Positions 39,734 through 48,932 are shown, counted from the first letter of the stretch. The stretch: DNA of 64,000 nucleotides from Campylobacteraceae bacterium (GCA_027014605.1 JALWDJ010000082.1:1-64000), one strand, 5' to 3'. Notes: generated from the letters alone by a model not told the origin. A program made the numbers and translations.

Positions 39734-40839
39734 TGTCGTTTAAATCTTTTAAAATTGGTAAATATACCATAGAAAAGCCTATTGTTCAAGGTGGTATGGG
39801 AGTTGGTATATCATGGGATAGATTAGCAGGGACTGTTAGTAAAGAGGGTGGACTAGGTGTCATCTCATCTGTTGGTACAGGAGTATATAAAAATAGAGCC
39901 TATGCCGATAAGGTAGTGGGTAAAGGGCATAGACCACTTGATGCAGTTAACTTCTACTCATATAGAGCATTAAAAGAGATATTTAATAATGCACGAAAAA
40001 TATGTGGAGATAAACCTTTAGCTTGTAATGTTCTATATGCCCAAACTGATTATAATCGCGTAGTAGAAGATGCTTGTAGCGCAGGAGCTAATATAATTAT
40101 TACAGGTGCAGGACTCCCTCTTAGTATGCCAGAAGCTACAAAAAATTATCCAGAAGTAGCATTAGTTCCTATTGTATCAACAGCAAAAGCTCTAAAAATC
40201 CTCTGTAAGAGATGGAAAAAGACTCACAATCGATTACCAGATGCTATAGTTGTAGAAGGCCCTCTTAGTGGTGGACATCAAGGATTTAAATATGAAGAGT
40301 GTTTCAAAGAGGAGAATAGATTAGAAAATATACTACCTCTTGTAGTTAAAGAGGCTAAAAATTGGGGAGATATACCTGTTATTGCAGCAGGTGGGATTTG
40401 GGAACATAAAGATATAGTTAGAATTTTAAGCTTGGGAGCTACTGCTGTACAGATGGGTACACGATTTATTGGTACAATAGAGTGTGATGCAAGTGATGTT
40501 TTAAAGCAGACTATTATTGATGCTAAAGAGGAGGATATTAAACTATTTAAATCTCCTGTTGGTTATCCTGCTAGAGGAGTTAAGAGTCAACTTCATAGAG
40601 ATATTGAGGCTAAAAAAGCTCCAAAGATTGCTTGTATCTCAAACTGTGTTGCACCTTGTAATCGTGGAGTAGAAGCTAAAGCAGTTGGTTACTGTATTGC
40701 AGATAGATTAACTGATGCCTATGATGGGATTAAAGAGAGTGGACTCTTCTTTACAGGTGCTAATGGTTATCGTCTAAAAGAGATAATAACCGTAAAAGAA
40801 CTTATGGAGAAGTTAATGAATGGAGAAGATAATTCATAA
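39733..40839 (+). CDS. nitronate monooxygenase family flavoprotein
   Basis: A 368-residue FMN-binding TIM barrel of the NMO/2-nitropropane dioxygenase family. QGGMGVGISWDRLAGTVSKEGG and GPLSGGHQG form the flavin and active-site loops, followed by IAAGGIW and the phosphate-binding ATAVQMGTRF. Family members oxidise nitronates or act as FabK-like enoyl reductases, so the natural substrate is uncertain. It begins with GTG overlapping tyrS and overlaps amiC by 20 nt. Confidence 0.88.
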   Translation: MSFKSFKIGKYTIEKPIVQGGMGVGISWDRLAGTVSKEGGLGVISSVGTGVYKNRAYADKVVGKGHRPLDAVNFYSYRALKEIFNNARKICGDKPLACNVLYAQTDYNRVVEDACSAGANIIITGAGLPLSMPEATKNYPEVALVPIVSTAKALKILCKRWKKTHNRLPDAIVVEGPLSGGHQGFKYEECFKEENRLENILPLVVKEAKNWGDIPVIAAGGIWEHKDIVRILSLGATAVQMGTRFIGTIECDASDVLKQTIIDAKEEDIKLFKSPVGYPARGVKSQLHRDIEAKKAPKIACISNCVAPCNRGVEAKAVGYCIADRLTDAYDGIKESGLFFTGANGYRLKEIITVKELMEKLMNGEDNS

Positions 40840-41932
40840 TAGAAAAATTATAATTTTATCTCTTGTATTATTTTTTTCAAATAGTATATTTGCAAGTAAC
40901 TATTTTGTAAAGAGTGAGATAAAAAATGGAGAACTAAAACTATATTTCTCCTCTAATATAGAGGGAGTTAAATATTTTACTATTCCTACTAAAGATGGTA
41001 CAACTAAATTTGTATATGATATATATGGTGCAACTCTTCCAAAAGGTAAAGGTATATCAGATAATAGTTATGAAACTGTTGAATCATTTAGAATAGCACA
41101 AAATAGTAGTGAAAGGGTAAGAGTAGTTATTAAATCATCACAAAAATCCTTAAATAGACATGCCTATAGAGATAATATATTAGTAATTCCTCTAAAAGAT
41201 AATCAAGATGCCTCTATATCTGGTAGAACTATTGCAAATATTGGTAAAAAACATAAAAGAATTGTAGTAATAGATGCAGGACATGGAGGAAAAGATAATG
41301 GAGCAACATGTTGTAGGGGTATAGTTGAGAAAAAAATTGTACTTAGTATTGCTAAAAAGGTAAAAGTTAAATTAGAGAATATGGGATATAAAGTCTATAT
41401 GACTAGAAGTGGTGATAGATTTGTCAAACTTCCTAAAAGAACTGAGTTTGCCAATAAAAAGATGGCAGATGTTTTTGTATCTATCCATGCAAATGCTGCA
41501 CCAAGCCTAAGAAGAGCAAAACTCTTTAGAGGAATTGAGGTATATTATCTGTCTCCAGCAAAATCTGAGAGGGCTAAAAGAGCTGCTGAAAAAGAGAACA
41601 GTGTAATGTTTGAGAATAAAGATTATTATACAAAAAATGCCTATCTATCACTTTTAAATAGAGAAAAGATTATAGAGTCTCATAAATTAGGCTTAGATGT
41701 TAGAAGAAATATAGTAAAAAATCTTAGAAAAAGATATAAAATTGATGCTGGTGGTGTAAAAACAGCTAATTTTTGGGTATTAGTTGGTGCACAAATGCCA
41801 TCTATTTTAGTTGAGGTTGGATATATAACAAATCCAATTGAGGGAAAAAATTTACTAACAGATAGATACCAATCTCTCTTAGCTAAAGGAATTGCTAAAG
41901 GAATTGATAGATATATAAAGAATAACTATTAA
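40820..41932 (+). CDS. N-acetylmuramoyl-L-alanine amidase (Amidase_3)
   Basis: A 370-residue exported cell-wall amidase that cuts the stem peptide from MurNAc during septation. A signal peptide (IIILSLVLFFSNSIFAS) is followed by an AMIN-like beta domain at about 30-135. The zinc catalytic domain has VVIDAGHGGKDNGA, SIHANAA and VEVGYITNP. It overlaps the NMO gene by 20 nt. It belongs to the AmiA/B/C class. Confidence 0.93.
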   Translation: MEKIIHNRKIIILSLVLFFSNSIFASNYFVKSEIKNGELKLYFSSNIEGVKYFTIPTKDGTTKFVYDIYGATLPKGKGISDNSYETVESFRIAQNSSERVRVVIKSSQKSLNRHAYRDNILVIPLKDNQDASISGRTIANIGKKHKRIVVIDAGHGGKDNGATCCRGIVEKKIVLSIAKKVKVKLENMGYKVYMTRSGDRFVKLPKRTEFANKKMADVFVSIHANAAPSLRRAKLFRGIEVYYLSPAKSERAKRAAEKENSVMFENKDYYTKNAYLSLLNREKIIESHKLGLDVRRNIVKNLRKRYKIDAGGVKTANFWVLVGAQMPSILVEVGYITNPIEGKNLLTDRYQSLLAKGIAKGIDRYIKNNY

Positions 41933-41968
41933 TTAAATTCCTTTAATAAAAATATATATTTATAAAAA

Positions 41969-41995
41969 TTTTCTACTCCTCTTCGGAGTAGAAAA
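41969..41995 (-). terminator. Intrinsic terminator for icd
   Basis: TTTTCTACTCC and GGAGTAGAAAA form an 11-bp stem with a 5-nt loop between convergent amiC and icd. On the minus strand the stem is followed by an ATTTTT tract, so it should end icd transcription. Confidence 0.7.
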
Positions 41996-41999
41996 AAGA

Positions 42000-44180
42000 T
42001 TATATGGCATTAATAATAGAGTTTAATGTAGCCGATGGACGCATAGCCTTCTCTGCCAACTCATCATTAGGTTTATAATATCCTCCAATATCAGCAGGCT
42101 TACCCTCAACAGCTAATAACTCTTCAATAATCTTAGCCTCATTCTCTTTAAGAGATTTTGCAATAGGAGTAAACTTATCTGCTAATTCAGAGTTAGAACC
42201 ATTTGCAAGTGCCTCAGCCCAATATAGTGCTAGATAGTAGTGAGAAGCTTTATTATCAGGCTCTCCAGCTTTTCTTGATGGTGCTTTATTATTATCAAGA
42301 TAACCCTCATTTGCCTTATCTAATGCCTCTGTTAGAGCTTGAAGTTTTTCATCAGAGTGTTTTCTTCCCAGAAATCTAAGTGACTCAGCTAGAGCTAAAA
42401 ACTCACCAAGGCTATCCCATCTTAAGTGACTCTCTTTTAAGAATTGGTCAACATGTTTAGGTGCACTTCCTCCAGCACCAGTCTCATATAGTCCACCACC
42501 AGCTAAAAGAGGAACTATAGATAACATTTTAGCAGATGTTCCAAGCTCTAAGATTGGATACATATCTGTTAAGTAGTCTCTTAAAACATTTCCTGTTACA
42601 GCAATAGTGTTTTTACCCTCTCTCACTCTTGCATTAGTAAATTTAGTAGCAGATGCAATATCCATAATCTGAATATCTAAACCGTCTGTATCAAATTCAG
42701 GAAGATATTTTTCTACTTTTTTAATCATCTGTGCATCATGAGCTCTTTTGCTATCTAGCCAGAAGATTGTAGGTACTTTTTCAATACTTGCTCTCTCAAC
42801 TGCTAGTCTTACCCAATCTTTGATTGGAATATCTTTTGCTCTACTCATTCTCCAAATATCACCAGCTTCTACATCAAAGCTCATTAACTCTGTTCCATCT
42901 TTAGCAGTAACAGTTACTTTTCCATCTTCTGCCATCTCAAAAGTTGTCGGATGAGAACCATACTCTTCAGCTTTTTGAGCCATAAGACCAACATTTGCTA
43001 CAGAACCCATAGTAGCCACATCAAATTGACCATTTCTTACACAATCTTTTAGCATCTCTTCATAAAAAAGTCCATAAGATGCATCAGGAATAACAGCAAC
43101 ACACTCTTTTGCATCACCATTTCTATTCCACTGTTTACCACCCTCTCTTACAACTACAGGCATAGATGCATCAATAATTACATCATTAGAGGCATTAAAG
43201 TTTGTTTGACCTTTGTCTGAATTTACCATTGCAATCTCAGGAGAATCAGCATCAACTACAGCTTTAAATGCAGCTAAAATTTCAGCCTCTTTTTCATGAC
43301 CTGCAATCTTCTTCTCAATATCAGATATACCAAGTCTAGCATTAACCCCCAGCTCTGCAAAAGTATTAGCATACTTTTCAAATACAGGAGCAAAAAATAC
43401 CTCTAATGCATGACCAAACATAATTGGATCAGAGACTTTCATCATAGTAGCTTTTAGGTGAATTGACCAGATAACACCCCTTTCTTTTGCTTCATCTATT
43501 GTTTTTTGAATAAATGCTCTAAGTTTTTTAACAGACATAAATGTACCATCAAGAATTTCACCATCTAGTGCATCTATTGTCTTTAACTCTTTACCATTTA
43601 GAGCAATAGTAACCTTTTGTGCTTTATCTATAGTTACAGATTGTTCATTTGAATAGAAATCTCCATCTCCATTCATATGTGCAACATAAGCTTTTGAGTT
43701 TTTGGCAAATGGCTTAAGTTTATGTGGGTGGTTTTGAGCAAACTTCTTAACAGCTTTTGCTGCTCTTCTATCTGAGTTTCCTTCTCTAAGAACAGGGTTA
43801 ACAGCTGAACCTAGACATGGATTATATTTGGCTCTAATTGCCTCTTCGTCAGGTGTTGAAGGGTTTTCAGGAAAATCTGGAATATCATACCCTTGAGATT
43901 GAAGTTCTGCAATACACTCTTTAAGCTGACCAATAGAAGCTGAAATATTTGGAAGTTTAATAATATTTGCATCTGGTTGATGTACTAATTTTCCTAACTC
44001 TGCTAAATTATCCTCTGCTAGATCCATTGCGGCAAGAACTCTTCCTGCTAATGAGATATCTGAAGTCTCAACAGTAACTCCTGCTGATTTTGTAAATGCA
44101 TTTACAATTGGTAACAATGAATAGGTAGCTAATGCTGGAGCTTCATCAATTTTTGACCATATAATTTTTGGTAATGACAT
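42000..44180 (-). CDS. icd: NADP-dependent isocitrate dehydrogenase, monomeric type
   Basis: A 726-residue monomeric Icd (the dimeric type is about 420). It oxidatively decarboxylates isocitrate to 2-oxoglutarate, or runs in reverse in reductive TCA bacteria. Typical blocks are PKIIWSKIDEAPALATYSLLP at the N-terminus, LREGNSDRRAA, HLKATMMKVSDPIMFGHALEVFF and GTSAKMLSIVPLLAGGGLYETGAGGSAPKH. The gene has its own short leader and lies opposite a tail-to-tail amidase. With fumarase at 17 kb it represents the central carbon cycle in this window. Confidence 0.97.
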   Translation of the reverse strand: MSLPKIIWSKIDEAPALATYSLLPIVNAFTKSAGVTVETSDISLAGRVLAAMDLAEDNLAELGKLVHQPDANIIKLPNISASIGQLKECIAELQSQGYDIPDFPENPSTPDEEAIRAKYNPCLGSAVNPVLREGNSDRRAAKAVKKFAQNHPHKLKPFAKNSKAYVAHMNGDGDFYSNEQSVTIDKAQKVTIALNGKELKTIDALDGEILDGTFMSVKKLRAFIQKTIDEAKERGVIWSIHLKATMMKVSDPIMFGHALEVFFAPVFEKYANTFAELGVNARLGISDIEKKIAGHEKEAEILAAFKAVVDADSPEIAMVNSDKGQTNFNASNDVIIDASMPVVVREGGKQWNRNGDAKECVAVIPDASYGLFYEEMLKDCVRNGQFDVATMGSVANVGLMAQKAEEYGSHPTTFEMAEDGKVTVTAKDGTELMSFDVEAGDIWRMSRAKDIPIKDWVRLAVERASIEKVPTIFWLDSKRAHDAQMIKKVEKYLPEFDTDGLDIQIMDIASATKFTNARVREGKNTIAVTGNVLRDYLTDMYPILELGTSAKMLSIVPLLAGGGLYETGAGGSAPKHVDQFLKESHLRWDSLGEFLALAESLRFLGRKHSDEKLQALTEALDKANEGYLDNNKAPSRKAGEPDNKASHYYLALYWAEALANGSNSELADKFTPIAKSLKENEAKIIEELLAVEGKPADIGGYYKPNDELAEKAMRPSATLNSIINAI

Positions 44181-44287
44181 ATATCAATCCTTATGTGTAG
44201 TTTAATAGCATGAGTTTAGCAACTTTTTTTAAATAGGAGAATTAAACTCCATTTTACTAATAGCTCTATTTTTTATCTGTTTCTTTA

Positions 44288-44623
44288 CTACACAGATAGT
44301 TTTTTATCTCTTTTAATATTTTCAATTATAAAAATTGCTTTAGAAAATAGTCTATATAAATCTATATCCTTTCTACATATATCTTTATATCTCTCATAAG
44401 ATACAATTACTCTCTTAGCTCTATCTTTAGATTTTTCTCTATTTCTTTTTATATGCTCGAAAGCGATACTAGCATTAATCAACCCCTTTACAAGATTTTT
44501 TAGTGGATGGTTAGATTTTCTAAGTGGATGCCAAACCTCTTCTAATGTCTCATGTGCATCGAAATATTCTCTTTTTTTCAATAATCTAATATACTCTTTT
44601 AGTCCATCTTCTAAGTTTCTCAT
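44288..44623 (-). CDS. DUF309-family protein
   Basis: A 111-residue helical protein with the DUF309 signature FDAHETLEEVWHPL and LVKGLINASIAFEHI. The conserved His, Glu and Trp suggest a metal or small-ligand site; the function is unknown. It is upstream of icd on the same strand with a 107-nt gap. Confidence 0.85.
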   Translation of the reverse strand: MRNLEDGLKEYIRLLKKREYFDAHETLEEVWHPLRKSNHPLKNLVKGLINASIAFEHIKRNREKSKDRAKRVIVSYERYKDICRKDIDLYRLFSKAIFIIENIKRDKKLSV

Positions 44624-44680
44624 CTAATATATCCTTTTCTTATTTTATGGTATAATTTTATTCTTAAGAAAGGATTAATA

Positions 44681-45184
44681 ATGCATATAATTATAGTGCT
44701 AGTTATCTCATTTTATACACTCTTTGCAGATGGAGGACTGCTTAGAGTAGATTGGACAAATGTCTCTACTATAAAACAGAAGTTAAAAGTGATACCAAAA
44801 GAGTTAAGAGATAAGATAAAAAGTGTAACACTACCTGTATATCTACCAAACTACTATATAAATAGTAAAAATATAAAAGTTGTAGCAGATAAAAATTTTT
44901 ATGCTATTACAGTTTTTTTAAAAGGTGCTAGATTATTAGTTAGAGGAGATAGAACATATCAGATGGTAATAGAAGATAAAAAACATCGATTTAAGATAGA
45001 AAAACCATCTATAGATAAGATTATACATGCAGAGGGTATGGCTACAATAGATTTTCAAAGACATGGTATAGACTACTCAATGGTTTTAGAGTGTGATAAT
45101 CCAGATAGAGATAAGAGATGTAGAGAAGATAATTTTTTAAAAGATTTATATAGAAGATTATCTTTTATAGGTGGAAAAAAATGA
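44681..45184 (+). CDS. Exported protein of unknown function
   Basis: A 167-residue protein with an N-terminal signal peptide (MHIIIVLVISFYTLFADGG). The rest is a small alpha/beta domain with one region, VTLPVYLPNYYI, that might be conserved among Campylobacterota; I do not recognise a family. It has a TATAAT promoter and an AAGAAAGGA ribosome site and overlaps the M23 peptidase gene by 4 nt, so the two products probably share a periplasmic job. Confidence 0.72.
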   Translation: MHIIIVLVISFYTLFADGGLLRVDWTNVSTIKQKLKVIPKELRDKIKSVTLPVYLPNYYINSKNIKVVADKNFYAITVFLKGARLLVRGDRTYQMVIEDKKHRFKIEKPSIDKIIHAEGMATIDFQRHGIDYSMVLECDNPDRDKRCREDNFLKDLYRRLSFIGGKK

Positions 45185-45930
45185 GATATAAAATATCTAT
45201 CTTAATAGTTTTACTTCTCTTCTCAGGTTGTATTAAAAAATATCAATATAATGGAAATGAGTTAAAAAGATTTGTATATACACCTGCAGGAGTATTAGTT
45301 CCACCAAATAGTGGAAAAGGTAGATATGGAGATAACTATATATATGCTCCTAATATCCGTTTTCCTCTTGAGAAAGCTCCTGCTTATATAAATTCACAAG
45401 TCTATGGAGTTGGTGGTATGTATGGGAGGAGAGGTAATTTATGTGATAAGAGAAACTATCAATACCCATGGCATGATAACTATTGTGAAAAACGCTCATG
45501 GGCAATGCCTCTCTGTCCAGCAGGGAAGGGACATCAGGGAGTAGATATAAGAGCCTCAACTTGTGAAAATAGAAAATATTATGCAGTAGCAGTTGAAGAT
45601 GGAGTTATTAGCTATATTGGTAGATATAGCCTATATCTAAGAGGAGTTAGTGGTAGAACATATCGATATCTACATCTAGCTTCAGATAGTTTAAGAGTTA
45701 GAATTGGAGATAGAGTAAGAAGAGGGCAGAGATTAGGTTTAGTTTCAGATAATATGGGAGATACAAAAACATCTATCCACCTACATTTTGATGTAAAAGA
45801 GACTCTTCTAATTAATGGAAAACCACAAAGGGTATTTGTACCAATATATACATCATTAATAGATGCTTATAAGAGATTATTAAAAGGGCTAGTAACTGTT
45901 AAAACAAAAATTGTAGAAATATATAAATAA
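45181..45930 (+). CDS. M23-family peptidase lipoprotein
   Basis: A 249-residue lipoprotein (LLLFSGCIKKY lipobox) with a LytM-type peptidase domain. GHQGVDIRAS supplies the H-x3-D zinc ligands and SIHLHFDV the H-x-H ligands, so the active site appears complete. It should cut peptidoglycan cross-links or anchor to the wall. LRVRIGDRVRRGQRLGLVSDN is the usual loop. It is coupled by 4 nt to the exported protein upstream. A ncRNA promoter begins just 3 nt after the stop. Confidence 0.88.
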   Translation: MRYKISILIVLLLFSGCIKKYQYNGNELKRFVYTPAGVLVPPNSGKGRYGDNYIYAPNIRFPLEKAPAYINSQVYGVGGMYGRRGNLCDKRNYQYPWHDNYCEKRSWAMPLCPAGKGHQGVDIRASTCENRKYYAVAVEDGVISYIGRYSLYLRGVSGRTYRYLHLASDSLRVRIGDRVRRGQRLGLVSDNMGDTKTSIHLHFDVKETLLINGKPQRVFVPIYTSLIDAYKRLLKGLVTVKTKIVEIYK

Positions 45931-45933
45931 GTA

Positions 45934-45962
45934 TTGACATCTGTTATATATTATGTTAAAAT
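45934..45962 (+). promoter_or_regulatory. Strong -35/-10 promoter for the putative stable RNA
   Basis: TTGACA (45934-45939), a 17-nt spacer and TAAAAT (45957-45962). A full -35 box is unusual in this window, where other promoters show only a -10. It suggests a constitutively strong transcript starting at about 45969. Confidence 0.75.
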
Positions 45963-45968
45963 ATCCTT

Positions 45969-46262
45969 ACCATAACAAATATAGGCAGATATATTTTATG
46001 AAATATGCATTAAGAGATATTATGGTTTTGTGGAGTAAGATGGCTGAAATAAATCTAATCTGACACATATAAAACAGAGACCCATAGTCGGTATTATTTG
46101 ATAATTATATCATCAAGTCCCACCAATTCTGTAATACGATAGGAAAGGGAGATAAAGTAGGGAGCAAGGATTCTGCAAAAAGAACTTGCAATAAGCTTGA
46201 ATTAGCCTATGAAGTACCTACAAACGTCGCAAAATATTGAAGTTATAAATATTTTGCTATTT
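45969..46262 (+). ncRNA. Putative stable structured RNA
   Basis: The 366-nt gap between the M23 gene and tatD has no credible ORF. It has a consensus promoter at its 5' end and a 10-bp hairpin (GCAAAATATT/AATATTTTGC, 46229-46257) plus a T-rich tract at its 3' end. Paired elements include TTGAT/ATCAA (46098-46116), GTATTA/TAATAC (46091/46132), GCAAG..TTCT/AGAACTTGC (46164-46189) and ATAGGC/GCCTAT (45981/46205). The long-range pair and central apical hairpin give a rod-like fold. I see no tmRNA, RNase P or SRP RNA motif. A 6S-like RNA is a guess by shape. tatD follows with its own SD. Confidence 0.6.
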
Positions 46263-46296
46263 TATAGCTTTATATAGATATTTATGGACGGAGACC

Positions 46297-47079
46297 ATGA
46301 TAATAGATACACACTGTCACTTAGATGACAATAGATATATAGATGATTTAGATGAGGTATTAAAAAGAGCTAAAGAGAGTGGAGTTACAAAATTTATAAT
46401 TCCAGGGGCAGACCCAAAGAGTTTAAGAAGAGCTGTAACACTTAGTCAAAATTATAAAGAGATATATTTTGCTGTTGGAGTTCACCCTTATGATGCAAAA
46501 GAGTATAAAAGAGAGTTTTTAGAGGAATTTATAACCCACCCTAAGTGTGTTGCAGTTGGTGAATGTGGATTAGACTACTATAGATTACCTAAAGATAGAG
46601 ATGAGATAAAAGAGCAGAAGAGACTTCAAAAAGAGGTGTTTATAGACCAAATAGAGTTAGCAAATAGATTTAATCTCCCTCTAATAGTTCATATTAGAGA
46701 TGCCTCTATTGACTCTTTAGATATATTAAAAGAGTATGCAGGAGATAAAGGAGGAGTACTACACTGCTATAATGCAAATGAGGAGTTACTTAAACTATCT
46801 AATAGTTTCTATTATGGTATTGGTGGAGTCTTAACCTTTAAAAACGCAAAAAAATTAGTTAAAGTCTATCCTAAAATCCCACAAAATAGACTTATTATAG
46901 AGACAGATGCTCCATATCTTACACCACATCCATATAGAGGAAAAAGAAATGAACCAAGTTATACTAGATTAGTGGCCTTTAAAATGGCAGAACTATCTGG
47001 CGTAGATGAGTCTATAATAGAGAATATTACATATAAAAATTCTCTAAAACTATTTGATAAAATAGAAAACAACATCTAA
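46297..47079 (+). CDS. tatD: TatD-family metal-dependent hydrolase
   Basis: A 260-residue TIM-barrel DNase-type hydrolase. IIDTHCHLDD starts the metal site, GECGLDYYR the glutamate, and ETDAPYLTPHPYRGKRNEP the C-terminal Asp and substrate loop. TatD proteins act as 3'-5' exonucleases on single-stranded DNA or RNA. The ATG is preceded by GGACGGAG. It directly follows the ncRNA candidate. Confidence 0.95.
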   Translation: MIIDTHCHLDDNRYIDDLDEVLKRAKESGVTKFIIPGADPKSLRRAVTLSQNYKEIYFAVGVHPYDAKEYKREFLEEFITHPKCVAVGECGLDYYRLPKDRDEIKEQKRLQKEVFIDQIELANRFNLPLIVHIRDASIDSLDILKEYAGDKGGVLHCYNANEELLKLSNSFYYGIGGVLTFKNAKKLVKVYPKIPQNRLIIETDAPYLTPHPYRGKRNEPSYTRLVAFKMAELSGVDESIIENITYKNSLKLFDKIENNI

Positions 47080-47127
47080 CATCTCTATAGAAACACTAAA
47101 TATTAATTAAAATTAGATATTTTTATA

Positions 47128-47158
47128 TTTTATATAAAATATCTTTTATATAAAATAT
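47128..47158. repeat. Tandem copies of TTTTATATAAAATAT
   Basis: Two identical 15-nt units (47128-47142 and 47144-47158), one base apart, each containing the palindrome ATTTTATATAAAAT-like core, lie in the 150-nt gap before the transglycosylase gene. They could be a regulator site or a chance feature of very AT-rich DNA. Confidence 0.4.
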
Positions 47159-47229
47159 AATTATTTATTTTAAGGTTTATTTTAAGTTTATATCCAATAT
47201 AATATTTATATATTATAAAAGGATTATAA

Positions 47230-48144
47230 ATGAAAAAAATCTTAATAATTTTAATATTTTTATATACTAGACTTTTTTCAAATATAGTAGAGGATTTCCC
47301 TGACCATAATTATGTATTAAATGAGTTTGGTATTGATGAAAGCTATATTTATGATAGAGATTTTCAGAATTTTGTATATAAGAATAGAAGAAAGTTCACA
47401 AAGATATTTATTAGAGCAATAAATCGTGGACAGTTAATAATCCCTACAATGAGAGAGATAATGTATCAAAAGGATATATCACCTCTTTTTATCTATCTAG
47501 CTATGGTAGAGTCTGCATTTAAGACTCATGCTATATCATCTTCATCTGCTGGTGGACTCTGGCAATTTGTAAAAGCAACAGCAATAGATGAACATTTAAT
47601 AGTAAATGACTATATCGATGAGAGATATGACCCTATAAAGGCTACTGTTAAAGCTATTGATTATCTATATAAAATTCATGATAGCTATTTAGGTAAATGG
47701 TATCTAACTGCTATGGCATATAATTGTGGTGCAGGTTGCGTTCAACAATCTATAGAGAAAGCAGGAACGGATAAATTATCTACTCTTATTAATCCTAATG
47801 CAAATTATATTAGAAAAGAGACAAGAGATTATATTAAAAAAATTTTACTTTTTGCTCTAATTGGAGAAAACTATCTCTTTAAAAGAGATGATAATTTAGG
47901 TGCAATAAAATATAAATTTGATTATGATATGATTACTCCTGTTAGAGTTAGAGATGGAGAAAGATTAGAAAATATAGCTTCTCTATTAAGAATGGATTAC
48001 TCTATTTTAAAAAAGATAAATCTACATTTAAAAAAGGATTTTGTACCACCTAATAGCAATGTTAGAGTAAATATACCAACTTCTCGATTATATATGTTTC
48101 GTACATTATATCAACAGAGACAAGCTTATAATATATATAGATAA
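47230..48144 (+). CDS. lytic murein transglycosylase with LysM-like end (MltD-type)
   Basis: A 304-residue exported enzyme that cleaves the glycan strand of peptidoglycan. The signal peptide runs to about residue 18. The SLT domain has the catalytic Glu in MVESAFKTHAISSSSAGGLWQF and the later TAMAYNCGAG. The C-terminal VRDGERLENIASLLRMDYSILKKIN is one LysM-like repeat. It is followed after 10 nt by a SPOR-domain gene, an association common for septal wall enzymes. Confidence 0.9.
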   Translation: MKKILIILIFLYTRLFSNIVEDFPDHNYVLNEFGIDESYIYDRDFQNFVYKNRRKFTKIFIRAINRGQLIIPTMREIMYQKDISPLFIYLAMVESAFKTHAISSSSAGGLWQFVKATAIDEHLIVNDYIDERYDPIKATVKAIDYLYKIHDSYLGKWYLTAMAYNCGAGCVQQSIEKAGTDKLSTLINPNANYIRKETRDYIKKILLFALIGENYLFKRDDNLGAIKYKFDYDMITPVRVRDGERLENIASLLRMDYSILKKINLHLKKDFVPPNSNVRVNIPTSRLYMFRTLYQQRQAYNIYR

Positions 48145-48154
48145 AGGATGGATT

Positions 48155-48580
48155 ATGAAACTTAAAAATATTATGCTACTTTTTGCCACCATATTTATAG
48201 CAAGGAGCGAAGAGATAAGTCAAGATATTCATATTTATAATAAGAAAACAAGCTTTAATAATAGCTATAATAGACTCCCTATGTCAACACAAGTTTGTGT
48301 TGGAGATAGCTGTATGGCAAGTTTTGTAACATCTAAAAAAAAGAGGCTAAATTTAGTATCTATTCAAGTTGGAGCATTTAGACGATATGAAGGTGCAAAG
48401 ATATATGCACATAGATATGGAATATTAAGTAATAGATATAAGACTGTTATTAAAAATGGATTTAAATCCAATAGACCAATATATAGAGTTCAAATAGAGG
48501 GATTTTCTAATGAAGATGAAGCTAACGCATTTATTGAAAAATATCCTATATTATATGACTCTTTTTTAGTTAGTAGATAG
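48155..48580 (+). CDS. SPOR-domain protein
   Basis: A 141-residue exported protein whose C-terminal SPOR domain (about 65-138) contains VSIQVGAFRRYEGAKIYAHRYG and PIYRVQIEGFSNEDEANAFIEKY. SPOR domains bind denuded glycan at division sites. The N-terminal signal peptide is FATIFIARSEE-like. With the upstream transglycosylase it forms a small wall-remodelling pair. Confidence 0.87.
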   Translation: MKLKNIMLLFATIFIARSEEISQDIHIYNKKTSFNNSYNRLPMSTQVCVGDSCMASFVTSKKKRLNLVSIQVGAFRRYEGAKIYAHRYGILSNRYKTVIKNGFKSNRPIYRVQIEGFSNEDEANAFIEKYPILYDSFLVSR

Positions 48581-48597
48581 ATTTTAATTTAATTTTA

Positions 48598-48620
48598 GCC
48601 AATATAGTTATAATATTGGC
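48598..48620 (+). promoter_or_regulatory. Hairpin-borne -10 box directly before an ATG
   Basis: GCCAATAT and ATATTGGC (48598-48605, 48613-48620) form an 8-bp stem. TATAAT (48609-48614) sits in the loop and right arm, only 6 nt before the ATG at 48621. There is no ribosome-binding site, so the transcript may be leaderless. Confidence 0.45.
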
Positions 48621-48932
48621 ATGAATAGAAATATAAAGAGACTAATCTTTTTTACTTCAATACTCCTTATAACTCTAATAGTAGAGATTATATATATAGA
48701 AAGTATAAGAGGATTAACTAAAGAGACTATTAAGAATAAGAGAGATTTTGTTAAAATCACAAAATCTCCAGACCTTGCAATATCTACAGAGAGTTTCTAT
48801 ATTCGACATAGAACTCTATCTAATATATCAGATATATGTAGAGAAGATAGCTCTTTAAGAGAGTATTTCCCCTCGACCTTTATCTATTCTTATTCACACA
48901 TCTTAAATCGAGGTTTTTATGAAAAAGATTAA
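48621..48932 (+). CDS. Single-pass membrane protein, first gene of an ABC/thiol operon
   Basis: A 103-residue protein with one N-terminal transmembrane helix (RLIFFTSILLITLIVEIIYI) and a short, probably periplasmic tail with one Cys. I recognise no family. Its end overlaps the permease gene by 14 nt, so it is likely co-translated. Lack of an SD and the adjacent -10 box suggest a leaderless start. Confidence 0.68.
   Translation: MNRNIKRLIFFTSILLITLIVEIIYIESIRGLTKETIKNKRDFVKITKSPDLAISTESFYIRHRTLSNISDICREDSSLREYFPSTFIYSYSHILNRGFYEKD

Noticed and set aside
39442-39789. Minus-strand ORF of 115 aa across tyrS/NMO
   Set aside because: Overlaps the S4 domain of tyrS and the NMO start; no independent signal.
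45969-46262. tmRNA, RNase P RNA or SRP RNA as identity of the stable RNA
   Set aside because: No tmRNA tag ORF or GGTTTCGAC, no RNase P GAGGAAAGTCC/ACAGAA core, no SRP GGAAGCA loop were seen.
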